Part shown: piece after piece, positions 26,933 to 35,525 of the stretch
Position numbering within the stretch: the first letter of the stretch is position 1
Layout of the letters: every line of letters starts with the position of its first letter
Source of the DNA: Psychrobacillus sp048572895
Lineage (GTDB): Bacteria; Bacillota; Bacilli; Bacillales_A; Planococcaceae
NCBI RefSeq assembly: GCF_048572895.1
Contig: NZ_CP183878.1
Location: 3,658,001-3,722,000 of the forward strand
Length of the DNA stretch: 64,000 nt
Reading direction: 5' to 3'
Program-made: the position numbers and the translations under genes
Notes under the pieces: model-generated
Told to the model about the DNA's origin: nothing
The model's input: the letters and a program-made list of their open reading frames with translations, nothing else
The model's database searches: none

Positions 26933-27721
26933 TTAATTTACTAATTCCTTCATGTAGTGAGGATTAGCTTCATAGAATAATATTTTGACTTTGTCATTAT
27001 TTTGAATATCTAGTCCTTTAACGAAATGCTCATCCATCACTTCAATAACGCTTGAATATATATGTTGTTTGGTATGAATCTCCACATTGTAATGCCCCCG
27101 TTTTGGTAGTGTAAAGTAAGGCTCAATGCCTTTTTGTAAGTCGTATTGAATTGTATATGGTCGCCCACAAAGCTCATAAATTTTTTCTACATTACCAGCT
27201 TTTAATAAGCTACGACAAAGAGTCGAACTAATTTTTTCACCAGCCATTTCGACTTTTGGAGCAACCACAACTTGGATTTGTTGCTGACTTTGTTCAGCAA
27301 TCATGTGCACTTGCCCTTCACCTTTATATCCGTATTTATAATCAAAACCAGCGACCGCAACTTGCACGCCTAACTTCATTAGATATTGTTCAACAAATGT
27401 CTGGGGAGCCAAGGAGGCAAACTCTTTTGTAAAATGAACGATATAAAATAAGTCGACACCCAGTCTCTTTAATTGATGGGTTTTTTCTTCTATGGGCATT
27501 AAATAATCCACATAGCTATTTGTTATAACTGTTTTCGGATGAGGAAAAAAACTCATCACAGCCAAGGGCAACTGTTTTATAGATGCATGTCGCTTGGCAA
27601 TTTGAATAACAGTTTGATGTCCTTTATGTAGTCCATCAAAGAAACCGAGTGCCATCACGCTCTGTTCACTTTCTTGTTGTACAGTCTCTAAATTATCTGC
27701 ATCAATTAAAATGACTTTCAT
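26933..27721 (-). CDS. Stand-alone FAD synthetase (RibF N-terminal domain paralogue)
   Basis: A 262-residue protein, against ~310 for bifunctional RibF. Nucleotidyltransferase motifs are visible: GFFDGLHKGHQ (residues ~27-37), SFFPHP, GFDYKYGYKGEG and ISSTLCRSLL. The C-terminal ~80 residues lack the riboflavin-kinase PTAN signature, so only FMN adenylylation is expected. It heads an operon with two large FAD enzymes, and a third lies nearby, so a dedicated FAD supply is a reasonable inference. The ATG follows AAAAGGAGGAGCC, and a cre site lies 39 bases upstream. Confidence 0.8.
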   Translation of the reverse strand: MKVILIDADNLETVQQESEQSVMALGFFDGLHKGHQTVIQIAKRHASIKQLPLAVMSFFPHPKTVITNSYVDYLMPIEEKTHQLKRLGVDLFYIVHFTKEFASLAPQTFVEQYLMKLGVQVAVAGFDYKYGYKGEGQVHMIAEQSQQQIQVVVAPKVEMAGEKISSTLCRSLLKAGNVEKIYELCGRPYTIQYDLQKGIEPYFTLPKRGHYNVEIHTKQHIYSSVIEVMDEHFVKGLDIQNNDKVKILFYEANPHYMKELVN

Positions 27722-27759
27722 AATGAGGCTCCTCCTTTTGTCTTGTAATTACGCAGAAC

Positions 27760-27773
27760 TGATAGCGTTTACA
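27760..27773 (-). promoter_or_regulatory. CcpA catabolite-responsive element (cre)
   Basis: On the minus strand TGTAAACGCTATCA matches the cre consensus TGWAANCGNTNWCA at all 14 positions. It lies between the presumed promoter and the start of the FAD-synthetase gene. That location fits a CcpA roadblock and so repression by preferred sugars. Binding is inferred from the match. Confidence 0.75.
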
Positions 27774-27945
27774 TTTATGAATTACTATCAAGGATCTCTT
27801 CCGTAATACAATTCGTGAATGTTAGTTTAATCATATAAAATAAAGTATTGATCAACTAGAATAGTTTTTTACGAGAATCTATTTATTTTCCGATATATTT
27901 TAACGAATTTTTAAGCTCCAACTGTGTCATTGTTTTTACTTCATA

Positions 27946-27985
27946 TAAAAAGCTGTCCAGATAATTAATTCTCTGCACAGCTTCT
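27946..27985 (-). terminator. Terminator of the aldolase operon
   Basis: AAGCTGTCCAGA (27950-27961) and TCTGCACAGCTT (27972-27983) form a 12-bp stem with one mismatch. On the minus strand it is followed by TTTTATATG. It separates the ring-cleavage operon from the FAD-synthetase operon. Confidence 0.85.
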
Positions 27986-27990
27986 TGATT

Positions 27991-28992
27991 TTATTTTGTA
28001 GCTCTAATGGTTTGTGCGACTTCATAAATCATATCTTCTTGTCCACCTATTGTTTTCCGGCGACCAAGCTCTATTAAAATGTCTCGTTCATCTACTCCAA
28101 ATTGCTTTGCAGCTTTTTCAGTATGAAGTAAGAAACTTGAATATACACCTGCATATCCCATCATTAAACTAGAACCACTAATTTCTTGTGGACGTAGCAT
28201 CATAGGTGCCATAACATCATTAGCGACATCTATAATGTCATATAAATGAACGCCAGTGGCAATATTCAAACGGTCTAATACAGCAATGATAGCTTCCGTT
28301 TGCGTGTTTCCACTTCCTGCTCCAAGTGCCCGTAATGAACCATCAATATATGTAGCACCAGCTTCCACCGCTGCCAATGTATTTGCCATCGCCAGTGACA
28401 AATTATTATGAGCATGAAAACCAATCTCACAACTAACATGCTCTTTTAACGCTTGGATGCGCTCCGTTACTTCATGTGGCAATAAATAACCCGCAGAATC
28501 AGTTACATATACGATTTCAGCACCGTAGCTTTCAAATAATTTCGCTTGTTCAACAATTACTTTCGTATCGGCCATATGTGCCATCATTAAAAACCCTGCT
28601 GTTTTCAGACCAAGCTCTCGACTCAGGGCGATATGTTGAGCAGCTACATCAGCTTCTGTTACATGGGTCGCCACACGTGCCATTTTAGCACCTGCTCTTA
28701 CCGCATTTTGCAAATCGCCTTTAACACCAATACCTGGAATTAACAAAACCGCAACTTTTGAGACATCACATTCATCTACTGCAGCTTCAATTAGTTTTAA
28801 TTCATCCACTGCTGATAGACCGTATTGTAGGCTGGACCCACCTAAACCATCACCATGAGATACTTCAAAATATTCTATACCTGCCTTATTTAAACCTCGC
28901 GCAACCGATCGAACTTGTGCTTCTGTATACGCATGTTGCATTGAGTGACTACCATCACGTAAAGTAACGTCTAATACATGCACATCTTTCAT
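27991..28992 (-). CDS. dmpG: 4-hydroxy-2-oxovalerate aldolase
   Basis: A 333-residue DRE-TIM metallolyase of the DmpG/BphI class. It has DVTLRDGSHSMQH at the N-terminus, SHGDGLGGSSLQYG, VYVTDSAGYLLP, the metal-binding FHAHNNLSLAMAN and ALGAGSGNTQTEA. It splits 4-hydroxy-2-oxovalerate into pyruvate and acetaldehyde, the last step of the meta pathway. Its start overlaps the dehydrogenase stop by four bases, as in dmpFG/bphJI, whose products form a channelling complex. Length is slightly short but complete. Confidence 0.95.
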   Translation of the reverse strand: MKDVHVLDVTLRDGSHSMQHAYTEAQVRSVARGLNKAGIEYFEVSHGDGLGGSSLQYGLSAVDELKLIEAAVDECDVSKVAVLLIPGIGVKGDLQNAVRAGAKMARVATHVTEADVAAQHIALSRELGLKTAGFLMMAHMADTKVIVEQAKLFESYGAEIVYVTDSAGYLLPHEVTERIQALKEHVSCEIGFHAHNNLSLAMANTLAAVEAGATYIDGSLRALGAGSGNTQTEAIIAVLDRLNIATGVHLYDIIDVANDVMAPMMLRPQEISGSSLMMGYAGVYSSFLLHTEKAAKQFGVDERDILIELGRRKTIGGQEDMIYEVAQTIRATK

Positions 28993-29873
28993 ACACGAAT
29001 TCCTCCAATTACATGATTTTTAGCTATCTCGTTTGCAACACGTGCAGCCGCTGCGGTCATAATATCTAAGTTACCTGAGTATTTTGGAAAGAAGTCACCC
29101 GCTCCTTCTACTTCTACAAAAATGGATACTTTTTTCCCATCAAAAATGGGTTCTCCTCTCAAACGATAACCTGGAACATATGATTGGACCTCTTTAACCA
29201 TTTCATGAACGGATTCTATAATTTCTTGTTCCTTACCTTCTTCAGTTATTAACGCATGCACTGTATCACGCATAATAATAGGAGGTTCTGCTGGATTTAA
29301 AATAATGATGGCTTTTCCTTTTTTCGCCCCACCGACTACTTCAATTGCCCGTGCAGTTGTATGGGTAAACTCGTCAATATTTGCACGTGTTCCAGGACCC
29401 GCACTTTTGCTTGCCACAGTTGCCACGATTTCCGCATATTCAACTGGGGTAATACGATTAATGGCATATACCATCGGGATTGTAGCCTGTCCACCACATG
29501 TCACCATATTGACATTATCTGCTTCAAAATGTTGCGTTAAATTTACAGTTGGCACAGTAAATGGCCCAATTGCTGCAGGAGTTAAATCAATCATCTTTTT
29601 TCCCGCCGCTTTGACTACTGCATAGTTTGCCTCATGCGCATATGCACTTGTCGCATCAAATACAATATCAACTAAGTCCATTTGATCACTCAAACCTTCA
29701 ATGCCATTCTCGATTGTTTTATATCCCCGCTCTTTTGCTCTGCGTAATCCTTCAGACGCTGGATCTATACCAATCATCACTGACATTTGTAAATAATCAC
29801 ATCGTTCAATTTTATACATTAAATCCGTCCCAATATTGCCTGAACCGATAATTCCTACTTTTAATTTTGACAT
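28989..29873 (-). CDS. dmpF: Acylating acetaldehyde dehydrogenase
   Basis: About 294 residues. NAD-binding GIIGSGNIGTDL, then GIDPASEGLRRAKERG, MVTCGGQATIPMVYAI with the catalytic Cys, and GTRANIDEFT are all DmpF/BphJ/MhpF hallmarks. It converts acetaldehyde plus CoA and NAD+ to acetyl-CoA. The ATG at 29873 follows AAAAGAGGTGATAGT and gives the normal N-terminus; the frame extends to 29954 with an atypical leader. It is coupled to the aldolase. Confidence 0.95.
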   Translation of the reverse strand: MSKLKVGIIGSGNIGTDLMYKIERCDYLQMSVMIGIDPASEGLRRAKERGYKTIENGIEGLSDQMDLVDIVFDATSAYAHEANYAVVKAAGKKMIDLTPAAIGPFTVPTVNLTQHFEADNVNMVTCGGQATIPMVYAINRITPVEYAEIVATVASKSAGPGTRANIDEFTHTTARAIEVVGGAKKGKAIIILNPAEPPIIMRDTVHALITEEGKEQEIIESVHEMVKEVQSYVPGYRLRGEPIFDGKKVSIFVEVEGAGDFFPKYSGNLDIMTAAAARVANEIAKNHVIGGIRV

Positions 29874-29886
29874 ACTATCACCTCTT

Positions 29887-30657
29887 TTATGAAAATGCGA
29901 CACGAACAGTGCCGTACGTTCCAAAATCTGCTTCGAAAGTATCACCAGCTTCAAACGGTACTGCTGCCGTAATGGCTCCTGCTAAAATGAATTGCCCTGC
30001 TTTTAATGTAATATCGTAATCACTTAACATATTAGCAAGCCATGCAACAGCCTTTGCTGGATTTCCCATTACTGCACTACTTACACCTTTATCAAATACT
30101 TCTCCGTTACGCTTAGCAACTAATTCAATTGTCTTCAACGCTTGTAAGTCAACAGCTGTACGCATTTGACCGATAACTGCTCCTGCTGAAGAACCGTTAT
30201 CAGCAACAGTATCTTGAAATTGAAATTGCCAATTTTCTATTCGACTATCAATAATCTCAATAGCAGGTGCAATCGCCTCCGTCGCCTCAATGACATCTTG
30301 TTCTGACACATTTGGTCCTTGTAAATCCGATTTTAAGAAAAAGGCCAGTTCAAATTCTACTTTCGGTTGTAAAAATTGACTCACTTTAACCGGTTCTTCT
30401 TCGACATATACCATCGTATTTAAAATATGTCCAAAGTCAGGCGTCGTCACTTTAAACATGTCTTGCATCACTTTACTTGTTAATCCAATTTTCATGCCCA
30501 CAATTTCGGCTCCCGCTTCTGTTTTTTCTTGAATTTGAAGAAGCTGGATACGATAAGCATCGTCAACTGAAATATCAGTTGACGATGTAAATGGGGCAAT
30601 CGGTTGCTTATTCATTTCAGCTAATCTTAATAGTTGAGCTCCTTGTTGAATATCCAC
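29887..30657 (-). CDS. 2-hydroxypenta-2,4-dienoate hydratase / oxalocrotonate decarboxylase family
   Basis: A 256-residue member of the FAH-fold hydratase family. VGMKIGLTSKVMQ, the metal-site KVEFELAFFLK and the loop DNGSSAGAVIG are intact. It adds water to 2-hydroxypentadienoate to give 4-hydroxy-2-oxovalerate, the substrate of the adjacent aldolase. DmpH-type decarboxylases look very similar, but with hydrolytic meta-cleavage genes present the hydratase role fits better. GTG start after AGGAGGGAACC. Confidence 0.9.
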   Translation of the reverse strand: MDIQQGAQLLRLAEMNKQPIAPFTSSTDISVDDAYRIQLLQIQEKTEAGAEIVGMKIGLTSKVMQDMFKVTTPDFGHILNTMVYVEEEPVKVSQFLQPKVEFELAFFLKSDLQGPNVSEQDVIEATEAIAPAIEIIDSRIENWQFQFQDTVADNGSSAGAVIGQMRTAVDLQALKTIELVAKRNGEVFDKGVSSAVMGNPAKAVAWLANMLSDYDITLKAGQFILAGAITAAVPFEAGDTFEADFGTYGTVRVAFS

Positions 30658-30671
30658 CGACGGTTCCCTCC

Positions 30672-31142
30672 TTATACTGGCACTGTCTCCAGTGTTCGGT
30701 ATTTCCCTGCATAAAACAATAATGGCTCTCCCTCTTGTACACGAATATCACGAACTTTACCAATAAACAATGTATGGTCTCCTTCGATATATTCAGCAAC
30801 AACGTCACAGCTTACTTGCGCTAAAGCATTTGGTATTACAGGAATATCTGCCAGTGTTTCAAATGTCACTTCACGATCTTCTTTTATTTGCCCCGCAAAA
30901 ATCATCGACTGTTCCTGTTGGTCTGCAGCTAAAATATTGACAGCGAAAATGCCACTTTCTTTGATTTTTGACAGACAACGTGCATTTCCTCCGATTGAAA
31001 TGACCACTAATTTTGGATCAAGCGATACGGACATAAATGCATTTGCAGTCATTCCATGTGGCTGTCCCTCATGCAGCGTTGTAATAACTGTCACACCTGT
31101 CGCAAATTTGCCCATTGCATCACGGAATAAACGATCTTCCAT
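30672..31142 (-). CDS. Flavin reductase component (HpaC/HsaB-like)
   Basis: A 156-residue flavin-reductase-like domain protein. FRDAMGKFATGVTVITT, HGMTANAFMSVSLDPKLV and the C-terminal GDHTLFIGKVRD are family signatures. It reduces FMN or FAD with NAD(P)H and hands it to a partner monooxygenase. It is the only such reductase in the island, so it probably serves both HsaA-like oxygenases at 34239 and 39861. Confidence 0.9.
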   Translation of the reverse strand: MEDRLFRDAMGKFATGVTVITTLHEGQPHGMTANAFMSVSLDPKLVVISIGGNARCLSKIKESGIFAVNILAADQQEQSMIFAGQIKEDREVTFETLADIPVIPNALAQVSCDVVAEYIEGDHTLFIGKVRDIRVQEGEPLLFYAGKYRTLETVPV

Positions 31143-31154
31143 TTTCCATTCCTC

Positions 31155-32105
31155 CTATGCTTTTATTGTTGGATTATTTTCTGTTTTGCCATCCATTTGG
31201 TCGCCCCAATACGTAAAGCCTATATCCATTTCATCTAATGTCCAGCGAATCGGTTCCCAATCTGGTTCGAATATTAAGTAACCATTTGTAAAGATTTCAA
31301 GACGTACACCACTACCTGGGTCAATGGCATAAATATACATAGCTTGTGAAATACCGTGTTTTCCAGGTCCCTTAAAGTAAATGCCATTTTCCTTTAGAAT
31401 ATCTGCCGCGCGCAATAAGTCTTGTGCATTATCTAACCAATATGCAATATGATGCACTTCATGTGTAGATGGTGCATTCGGGTCAAAACTGACTGCAATA
31501 TCATGTACAAGTGGAGTTACACTCAGCCATGCACCTAAGTAGCTACCATCTGGTGCTTCAATATACTCACGTAAATTAAAACCTAATTGTTCTTGTAAAA
31601 AGTCCGCAAACTCTTTAGTAGGTAAGGAAGATAATAAATTCACGTGGTCAATACGTCTTGGTGATATCCCTCGGTTCCACGAACGATGCGTTTGGTTTTT
31701 AAGTACCGAGCGCGTTTCAGCTGACGCCAATGTTTTTTCCATTTCAAAATAAATTTCAAACGTATGATGACTCGGTGTTTTAAAGCGGAATGCTTTTCCT
31801 TGCCCGGCTTCAGTACCCGGCTCCACCCAGTCAATTTCCATCCCGTTAGCCTTTAAAGATTCTGCAAATGCATCAACATCTTCTATACGCTTCGTACGCC
31901 AAGCAATATGGTCTAGGCAGGATTCTTCTCCAGCACGAATTGATAATGTATGATGTTCAAAGTCTCCCCACGCACGTAAATAGTGCACCCCGTTTACTAC
32001 TTCCGTTTCTTCTAATCCAATGACTTCCTTAAAGAACCATAATGATTTTTCTAAGTCTGTACTCACTAATCCGAAATGTCCTAGTTTTGAAATTTCTGGT
32101 TTCAT
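31155..32105 (-). CDS. Catechol 2,3-dioxygenase-type extradiol dioxygenase (A)
   Basis: A 316-residue two-domain VOC enzyme. In the C-terminal domain the Fe(II) ligands His154 (RRIDHVNLL), His218 or 219 (EVHHIAYW) and Glu270 (VRLEIFT) fall almost exactly where XylE has 153/214/265. The acidic-loop segment DPGSG and the tail GYLIFEPDWEPIRW are shared with its two paralogues. It cleaves a catechol next to the diol. It is in tandem with enzyme B (28-base gap), which looks like a local duplication that has since diverged. Confidence 0.92.
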   Translation of the reverse strand: MKPEISKLGHFGLVSTDLEKSLWFFKEVIGLEETEVVNGVHYLRAWGDFEHHTLSIRAGEESCLDHIAWRTKRIEDVDAFAESLKANGMEIDWVEPGTEAGQGKAFRFKTPSHHTFEIYFEMEKTLASAETRSVLKNQTHRSWNRGISPRRIDHVNLLSSLPTKEFADFLQEQLGFNLREYIEAPDGSYLGAWLSVTPLVHDIAVSFDPNAPSTHEVHHIAYWLDNAQDLLRAADILKENGIYFKGPGKHGISQAMYIYAIDPGSGVRLEIFTNGYLIFEPDWEPIRWTLDEMDIGFTYWGDQMDGKTENNPTIKA

Positions 32106-32132
32106 ATGTTATTTCTCCCCCTTTAATACTAG

Positions 32133-33089
32133 TTAGCGTGCTTCAATTGTAATATTATTTAACTCTTTATCTTGAACGCTTTCGCCCCAATATGTGTTTC
32201 CTGCAGTTAACTGTTCATCTCGTGTCCACTCAATTGGCTCCCAATCTGGCTCGAATATTAAATAACCACCTGAGAATAGTTCTACACGACACCCACTTCC
32301 TGGATCCATTACATACAAATAAATTGCTTGTGTAATTCCATGTTTACCTGGACCAATAATTGGAATGCCTTGCTCTTTTAAAATGTCTGCTGCACGTAGA
32401 ATATCTTGCGAATTGTCTAACCAATAAGAAAGATGATGTAAACGAGCTTTTGATGGTAAAGTTGACTTTTGTACTAGTGCAACATCATGAACAAGAGATG
32501 TTACACTCAACCAGCCAGCTAAAATACCGTCATCCCCTTTTACATATTCACGCAAGTTAAAGCCGAGTATATCAAGTAAGAAATCAAATGTAAGATTAGC
32601 ATTTGTAGATGTATGAATATTCACATGGTCAAGGCGGCGAGGAGATATGCCTTTTCTATGAGCTTTATATACTTGGTTTTTTAAAATAGATTTATATTCT
32701 GATGCAGCTTCTGGTTTTTCTACATCATAATAAAACTCAAATGTATGTCCGCTCGGCAATTGGAATCGAATTGCATCTCCAATCCCAGGTGTGGATCCCT
32801 TTGGACATTCTTCCACTACTACGTTTGCTTGTTGCAAAAGCCCTTTAAACCCTAGAACACAATCTTTTGTTTTCGTCCTCCACCCAATTCGTTTTACATA
32901 CGAGTCATCTCCCTGTTCGATGCTTAACGTATGGTGTTGGAAGTCACCCCATGCCCGAAGATAATGTACTCCGTCGATCTTTGCCGTCTCTTCTAAACCA
33001 ATGACTTCTTTAAAAAACAATAGTGATTTTTCTAAGTTTGTACTTACTAATGCTATGTGACCTAATTTTGCAATTTCTGGTTTTTCCAT
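32133..33089 (-). CDS. Catechol 2,3-dioxygenase-type extradiol dioxygenase (B)
   Basis: About 318 residues, a clear paralogue of its neighbour. Iron ligands appear in RRLDHVNIH, RLHHLSYW and CRVELFSGG. The start is ATG 33089, seven bases after GGAGG; an in-frame TTG lies two codons upstream. Enzymes B and C (38803) resemble each other more than A, for instance in PGIGDAIRF / PGIGEAIRF. A weak cre-like site lies upstream. Substrate preference cannot be read from sequence. Confidence 0.92.
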   Translation of the reverse strand: MEKPEIAKLGHIALVSTNLEKSLLFFKEVIGLEETAKIDGVHYLRAWGDFQHHTLSIEQGDDSYVKRIGWRTKTKDCVLGFKGLLQQANVVVEECPKGSTPGIGDAIRFQLPSGHTFEFYYDVEKPEAASEYKSILKNQVYKAHRKGISPRRLDHVNIHTSTNANLTFDFLLDILGFNLREYVKGDDGILAGWLSVTSLVHDVALVQKSTLPSKARLHHLSYWLDNSQDILRAADILKEQGIPIIGPGKHGITQAIYLYVMDPGSGCRVELFSGGYLIFEPDWEPIEWTRDEQLTAGNTYWGESVQDKELNNITIEAR

Positions 33090-33152
33090 TCTCAACCCTC
33101 CACTACCTAACTCTCCTGTTTAGCTCTCTAAACTTATATTTATAATATAAAA

Positions 33153-33166
33153 AGAAAACGGTTTCA
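33153..33166 (-). promoter_or_regulatory. cre-like element upstream of the tandem dioxygenases
   Basis: On the minus strand TGAAACCGTTTTCT matches the TGWAANCGNTNWCA consensus at 13 of 14 positions. It lies ~65 bases upstream of dioxygenase B in the 133-base gap after the SMP-30-like gene. A promoter in this gap (for example TTGTTT-16-TAGATA) is possible, so the site could subject the lower pathway to CcpA. Confidence 0.45.
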
Positions 33167-33228
33167 GTTAGAGCTCTTTTTATCTATAATTACAACTTTT
33201 TTAAACAATTTTTATTGAATTTTGGTAT

Positions 33229-34158
33229 TTAGCATGATGGCACTACAAATTGTTCTATACCAACACTAGATATCGGTATCTCTAATAAGTAACCAGCTAA
33301 AGGTTCTTTAGTCCCCTGTGATAATGGTTCTTTGGCGGTTGTTATAAAAAGCGTATTTAATCCTTCGCCACCAATAACACATGATGTAACATGTGAAACG
33401 GGTAAATGAATTTCTTCTAAAACTTGCATCGTTGTTGGATTTAAACAAATAATTCGTGTTGGCTTATTACTTTTTTGAGCGATAAGCCCTCCTTTAAACA
33501 ACGTTATCCATAAGTTACCTTGCGCATCCATCGTCATTCCACCTGGATATCCTTCTAGCATTTCAGACGTGTAAACAATCCGTTGAAATTCTAAAATACC
33601 TCTTTCTGTAAACTTATATTGAAAAACAGATTGTTTAGCTGCATCAATATGATAAAATGTATTGGTTTCTTTCTGCCAGGCTAAACCATTTGATAGTGTA
33701 ATATTTTCAAGTAGTGCCAGTATTTCTCCTTTTGGGCTAATACGAAATAGCTTTGAATTATGAAAAGGATAATCCGACATTACTGTTGGTGCTGTTTCTC
33801 TAAACTTTTTAAAAAATCCATCCGATGAACCAACCCATATATAGCCATCTGGACCACATTTCGCATCATTTAAATAATGCAATGCATTTAATCCAGAAGG
33901 AAAGGCGAACGGTTTTTTTGTCCCCATCTTAAAGTTAATCTTATATAAACCATCTTTATACACGCCGATAAATTGACCATCTTCTGTAGACACAATTGCT
34001 TCAAGAGGTCCCATAGCATTATAAACAAGTTCTTCTTCTGTGTTTGGATTGTATGTAATAATTTTTTGTGCGATAATATCCAACCAAATGACTCCGAACT
34101 GCTTATGCCAAATTGGCCTTACTGCAAACTCTGCTTGATAATGACCACATGTTTTCAT
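33229..34158 (-). CDS. SMP-30/gluconolactonase/LRE-family protein
   Basis: A 309-residue six-bladed beta-propeller. Blade motifs such as AKCGPDGYIWVGSSDG, ITLSNGLAWQKETNTFYHIDAA and YPGGMTMDAQGNLWITLF carry the Glu/Asn/Asp residues expected around the Ca2+ site. Family enzymes are lactonases, so it may open a lactone formed in the upper pathway. It lies between a terminator-like hairpin and the dioxygenase genes. No signal peptide is evident, so it is cytosolic. Confidence 0.85.
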   Translation of the reverse strand: MKTCGHYQAEFAVRPIWHKQFGVIWLDIIAQKIITYNPNTEEELVYNAMGPLEAIVSTEDGQFIGVYKDGLYKINFKMGTKKPFAFPSGLNALHYLNDAKCGPDGYIWVGSSDGFFKKFRETAPTVMSDYPFHNSKLFRISPKGEILALLENITLSNGLAWQKETNTFYHIDAAKQSVFQYKFTERGILEFQRIVYTSEMLEGYPGGMTMDAQGNLWITLFKGGLIAQKSNKPTRIICLNPTTMQVLEEIHLPVSHVTSCVIGGEGLNTLFITTAKEPLSQGTKEPLAGYLLEIPISSVGIEQFVVPSC

Positions 34159-34183
34159 CTTTTCACCACCTAAAAATGTTTAT

Positions 34184-34220
34184 AAAAAAAGAGAAGAGCC
34201 CTAAACTTTTCTCTTCTCTT
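34184..34220 (-). terminator. Terminator-like hairpin inside the ring-cleavage gene run
   Basis: AAGAGAAGAG (34189-34198) pairs with CTCTTCTCTT (34211-34220). On the minus strand it is followed by seven T residues. It lies between the HsaA-like oxygenase and the SMP-30 gene, so it either splits the run into two operons or attenuates read-through. Confidence 0.75.
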
Positions 34221-34238
34221 ATAGCTGTATATAATTTA

Positions 34239-35447
34239 TTATGCAAAATACGTATTCGGCTCTAAGTCACAAAGGATGCGTCCATGTGTTTCTAAGAGTG
34301 AACTTGGTGTAATAAACGCATGTAAATGCATAGTTATAAAATCGCGATAGAATGCTTGGAATACATTGCTATTATATGCAAATACTGAGCCAGCTCCTGC
34401 AAGCATCAAATCAAAGGATTCTTTACATAGTTGATTTGCAAAACCAAATTCAGCTTTCATACGTATGCTTTCTTTTTGATTAAATAACTTTCCTTCACGA
34501 GAATACTCGTCAAGTTTATTAATTACATCGATAAACATTAAACGTGCTGCTTCAATTTTCATTTCTGCTTCTCCAATTTGTAAATGCGTTACCGGTGCCT
34601 CACTCATTTTCTGATAGAAGGTATTACCAATACCCGCCTTCATGACACGTTGCATGTGTAAATCGAAGCCGCCGAGCGCAAGCCCTAATGTTGGAGCTAC
34701 AATGGATAATGTTAACGACGGAACAAATGGTGTACGGTATAGCGGCTCATCCTTTAGTTCATCAATAATATAATGACCTTGTACTGCTAAACGATCTAGT
34801 GATACGCGGTGGTCTGGGATAAATACATTTTCCATCACAATACTATTACTACCTGAACCTTTTAATCCCACTACATCCCAATCATCTAATACAGTAACAT
34901 CTTGACGTGGAACGATGAAAATAGCCATTTCTTGTCCGCCATTACCATCATCAACAGGAGCACCCGAATAAAACCAGTCGGCATAAGGGGATCCTGATAC
35001 GAATGGCCATTGTGCTTTTTTTACAAAATAGCCCCCCTCAACACGCTCCAAATCGATATGAACTGGTTTGAAGTTTCCCGCTAGCACCACATCTTTATCG
35101 CGGTTTTCCCCAAAGATTTCGGTTAATGCTTGGCGACCGAAAGCATAAGAAACCATATAATCTCGAATGTTACTCAAAGATACAAACCACCCAGCAGAAC
35201 CATTGCCACGTGAAATTTCTGTCACCACTTCAAAATAGGTCCGCATATCTGTTTGATAGCCACCAAACAATTTTGGTCGTAATACTTTTAATAGTCCTTT
35301 ATCACGAATCATTTGAACAATTTCATCAGGAATTTTACTCTTTTGATCGATATCCAAGGTCGCATCACGTAAAATTTTTTGTAATGAACGAGCGTTTTCA
35401 ATCAGCATATCGCTTACTTCAATTTGTTGAACCGATGTTTGTGTCAT
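34239..35447 (-). CDS. HsaA/HpaH-type flavin-dependent monooxygenase, oxygenase component (1)
   Basis: About 402 residues with the acyl-CoA dehydrogenase type-2 fold. RGNGSAGWFVSLSN, then FVSGSPYADWFYSG and the flavin-binding DDWDVVGLKGSGSNSI are visible. The C-terminal MHLHAFITPSSLLETHGR contains the histidine region conserved in HsaA and p-hydroxyphenylacetate hydroxylase C2. With reduced flavin and O2 it would ortho-hydroxylate a phenol to a catechol. ATG 35447 follows AAAGGAGTGTGGCACT; the frame is open to 35495. Confidence 0.87.
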   Translation of the reverse strand: MTQTSVQQIEVSDMLIENARSLQKILRDATLDIDQKSKIPDEIVQMIRDKGLLKVLRPKLFGGYQTDMRTYFEVVTEISRGNGSAGWFVSLSNIRDYMVSYAFGRQALTEIFGENRDKDVVLAGNFKPVHIDLERVEGGYFVKKAQWPFVSGSPYADWFYSGAPVDDGNGGQEMAIFIVPRQDVTVLDDWDVVGLKGSGSNSIVMENVFIPDHRVSLDRLAVQGHYIIDELKDEPLYRTPFVPSLTLSIVAPTLGLALGGFDLHMQRVMKAGIGNTFYQKMSEAPVTHLQIGEAEMKIEAARLMFIDVINKLDEYSREGKLFNQKESIRMKAEFGFANQLCKESFDLMLAGAGSVFAYNSNVFQAFYRDFITMHLHAFITPSSLLETHGRILCDLEPNTYFA

Positions 35448-35525
35448 AGTGCCACACTCCTTTTTATTGTGCATCATTGAAGATCTAATGGCCATATCAG
35501 GAATTCGTTTAACATAACTTTAAAC

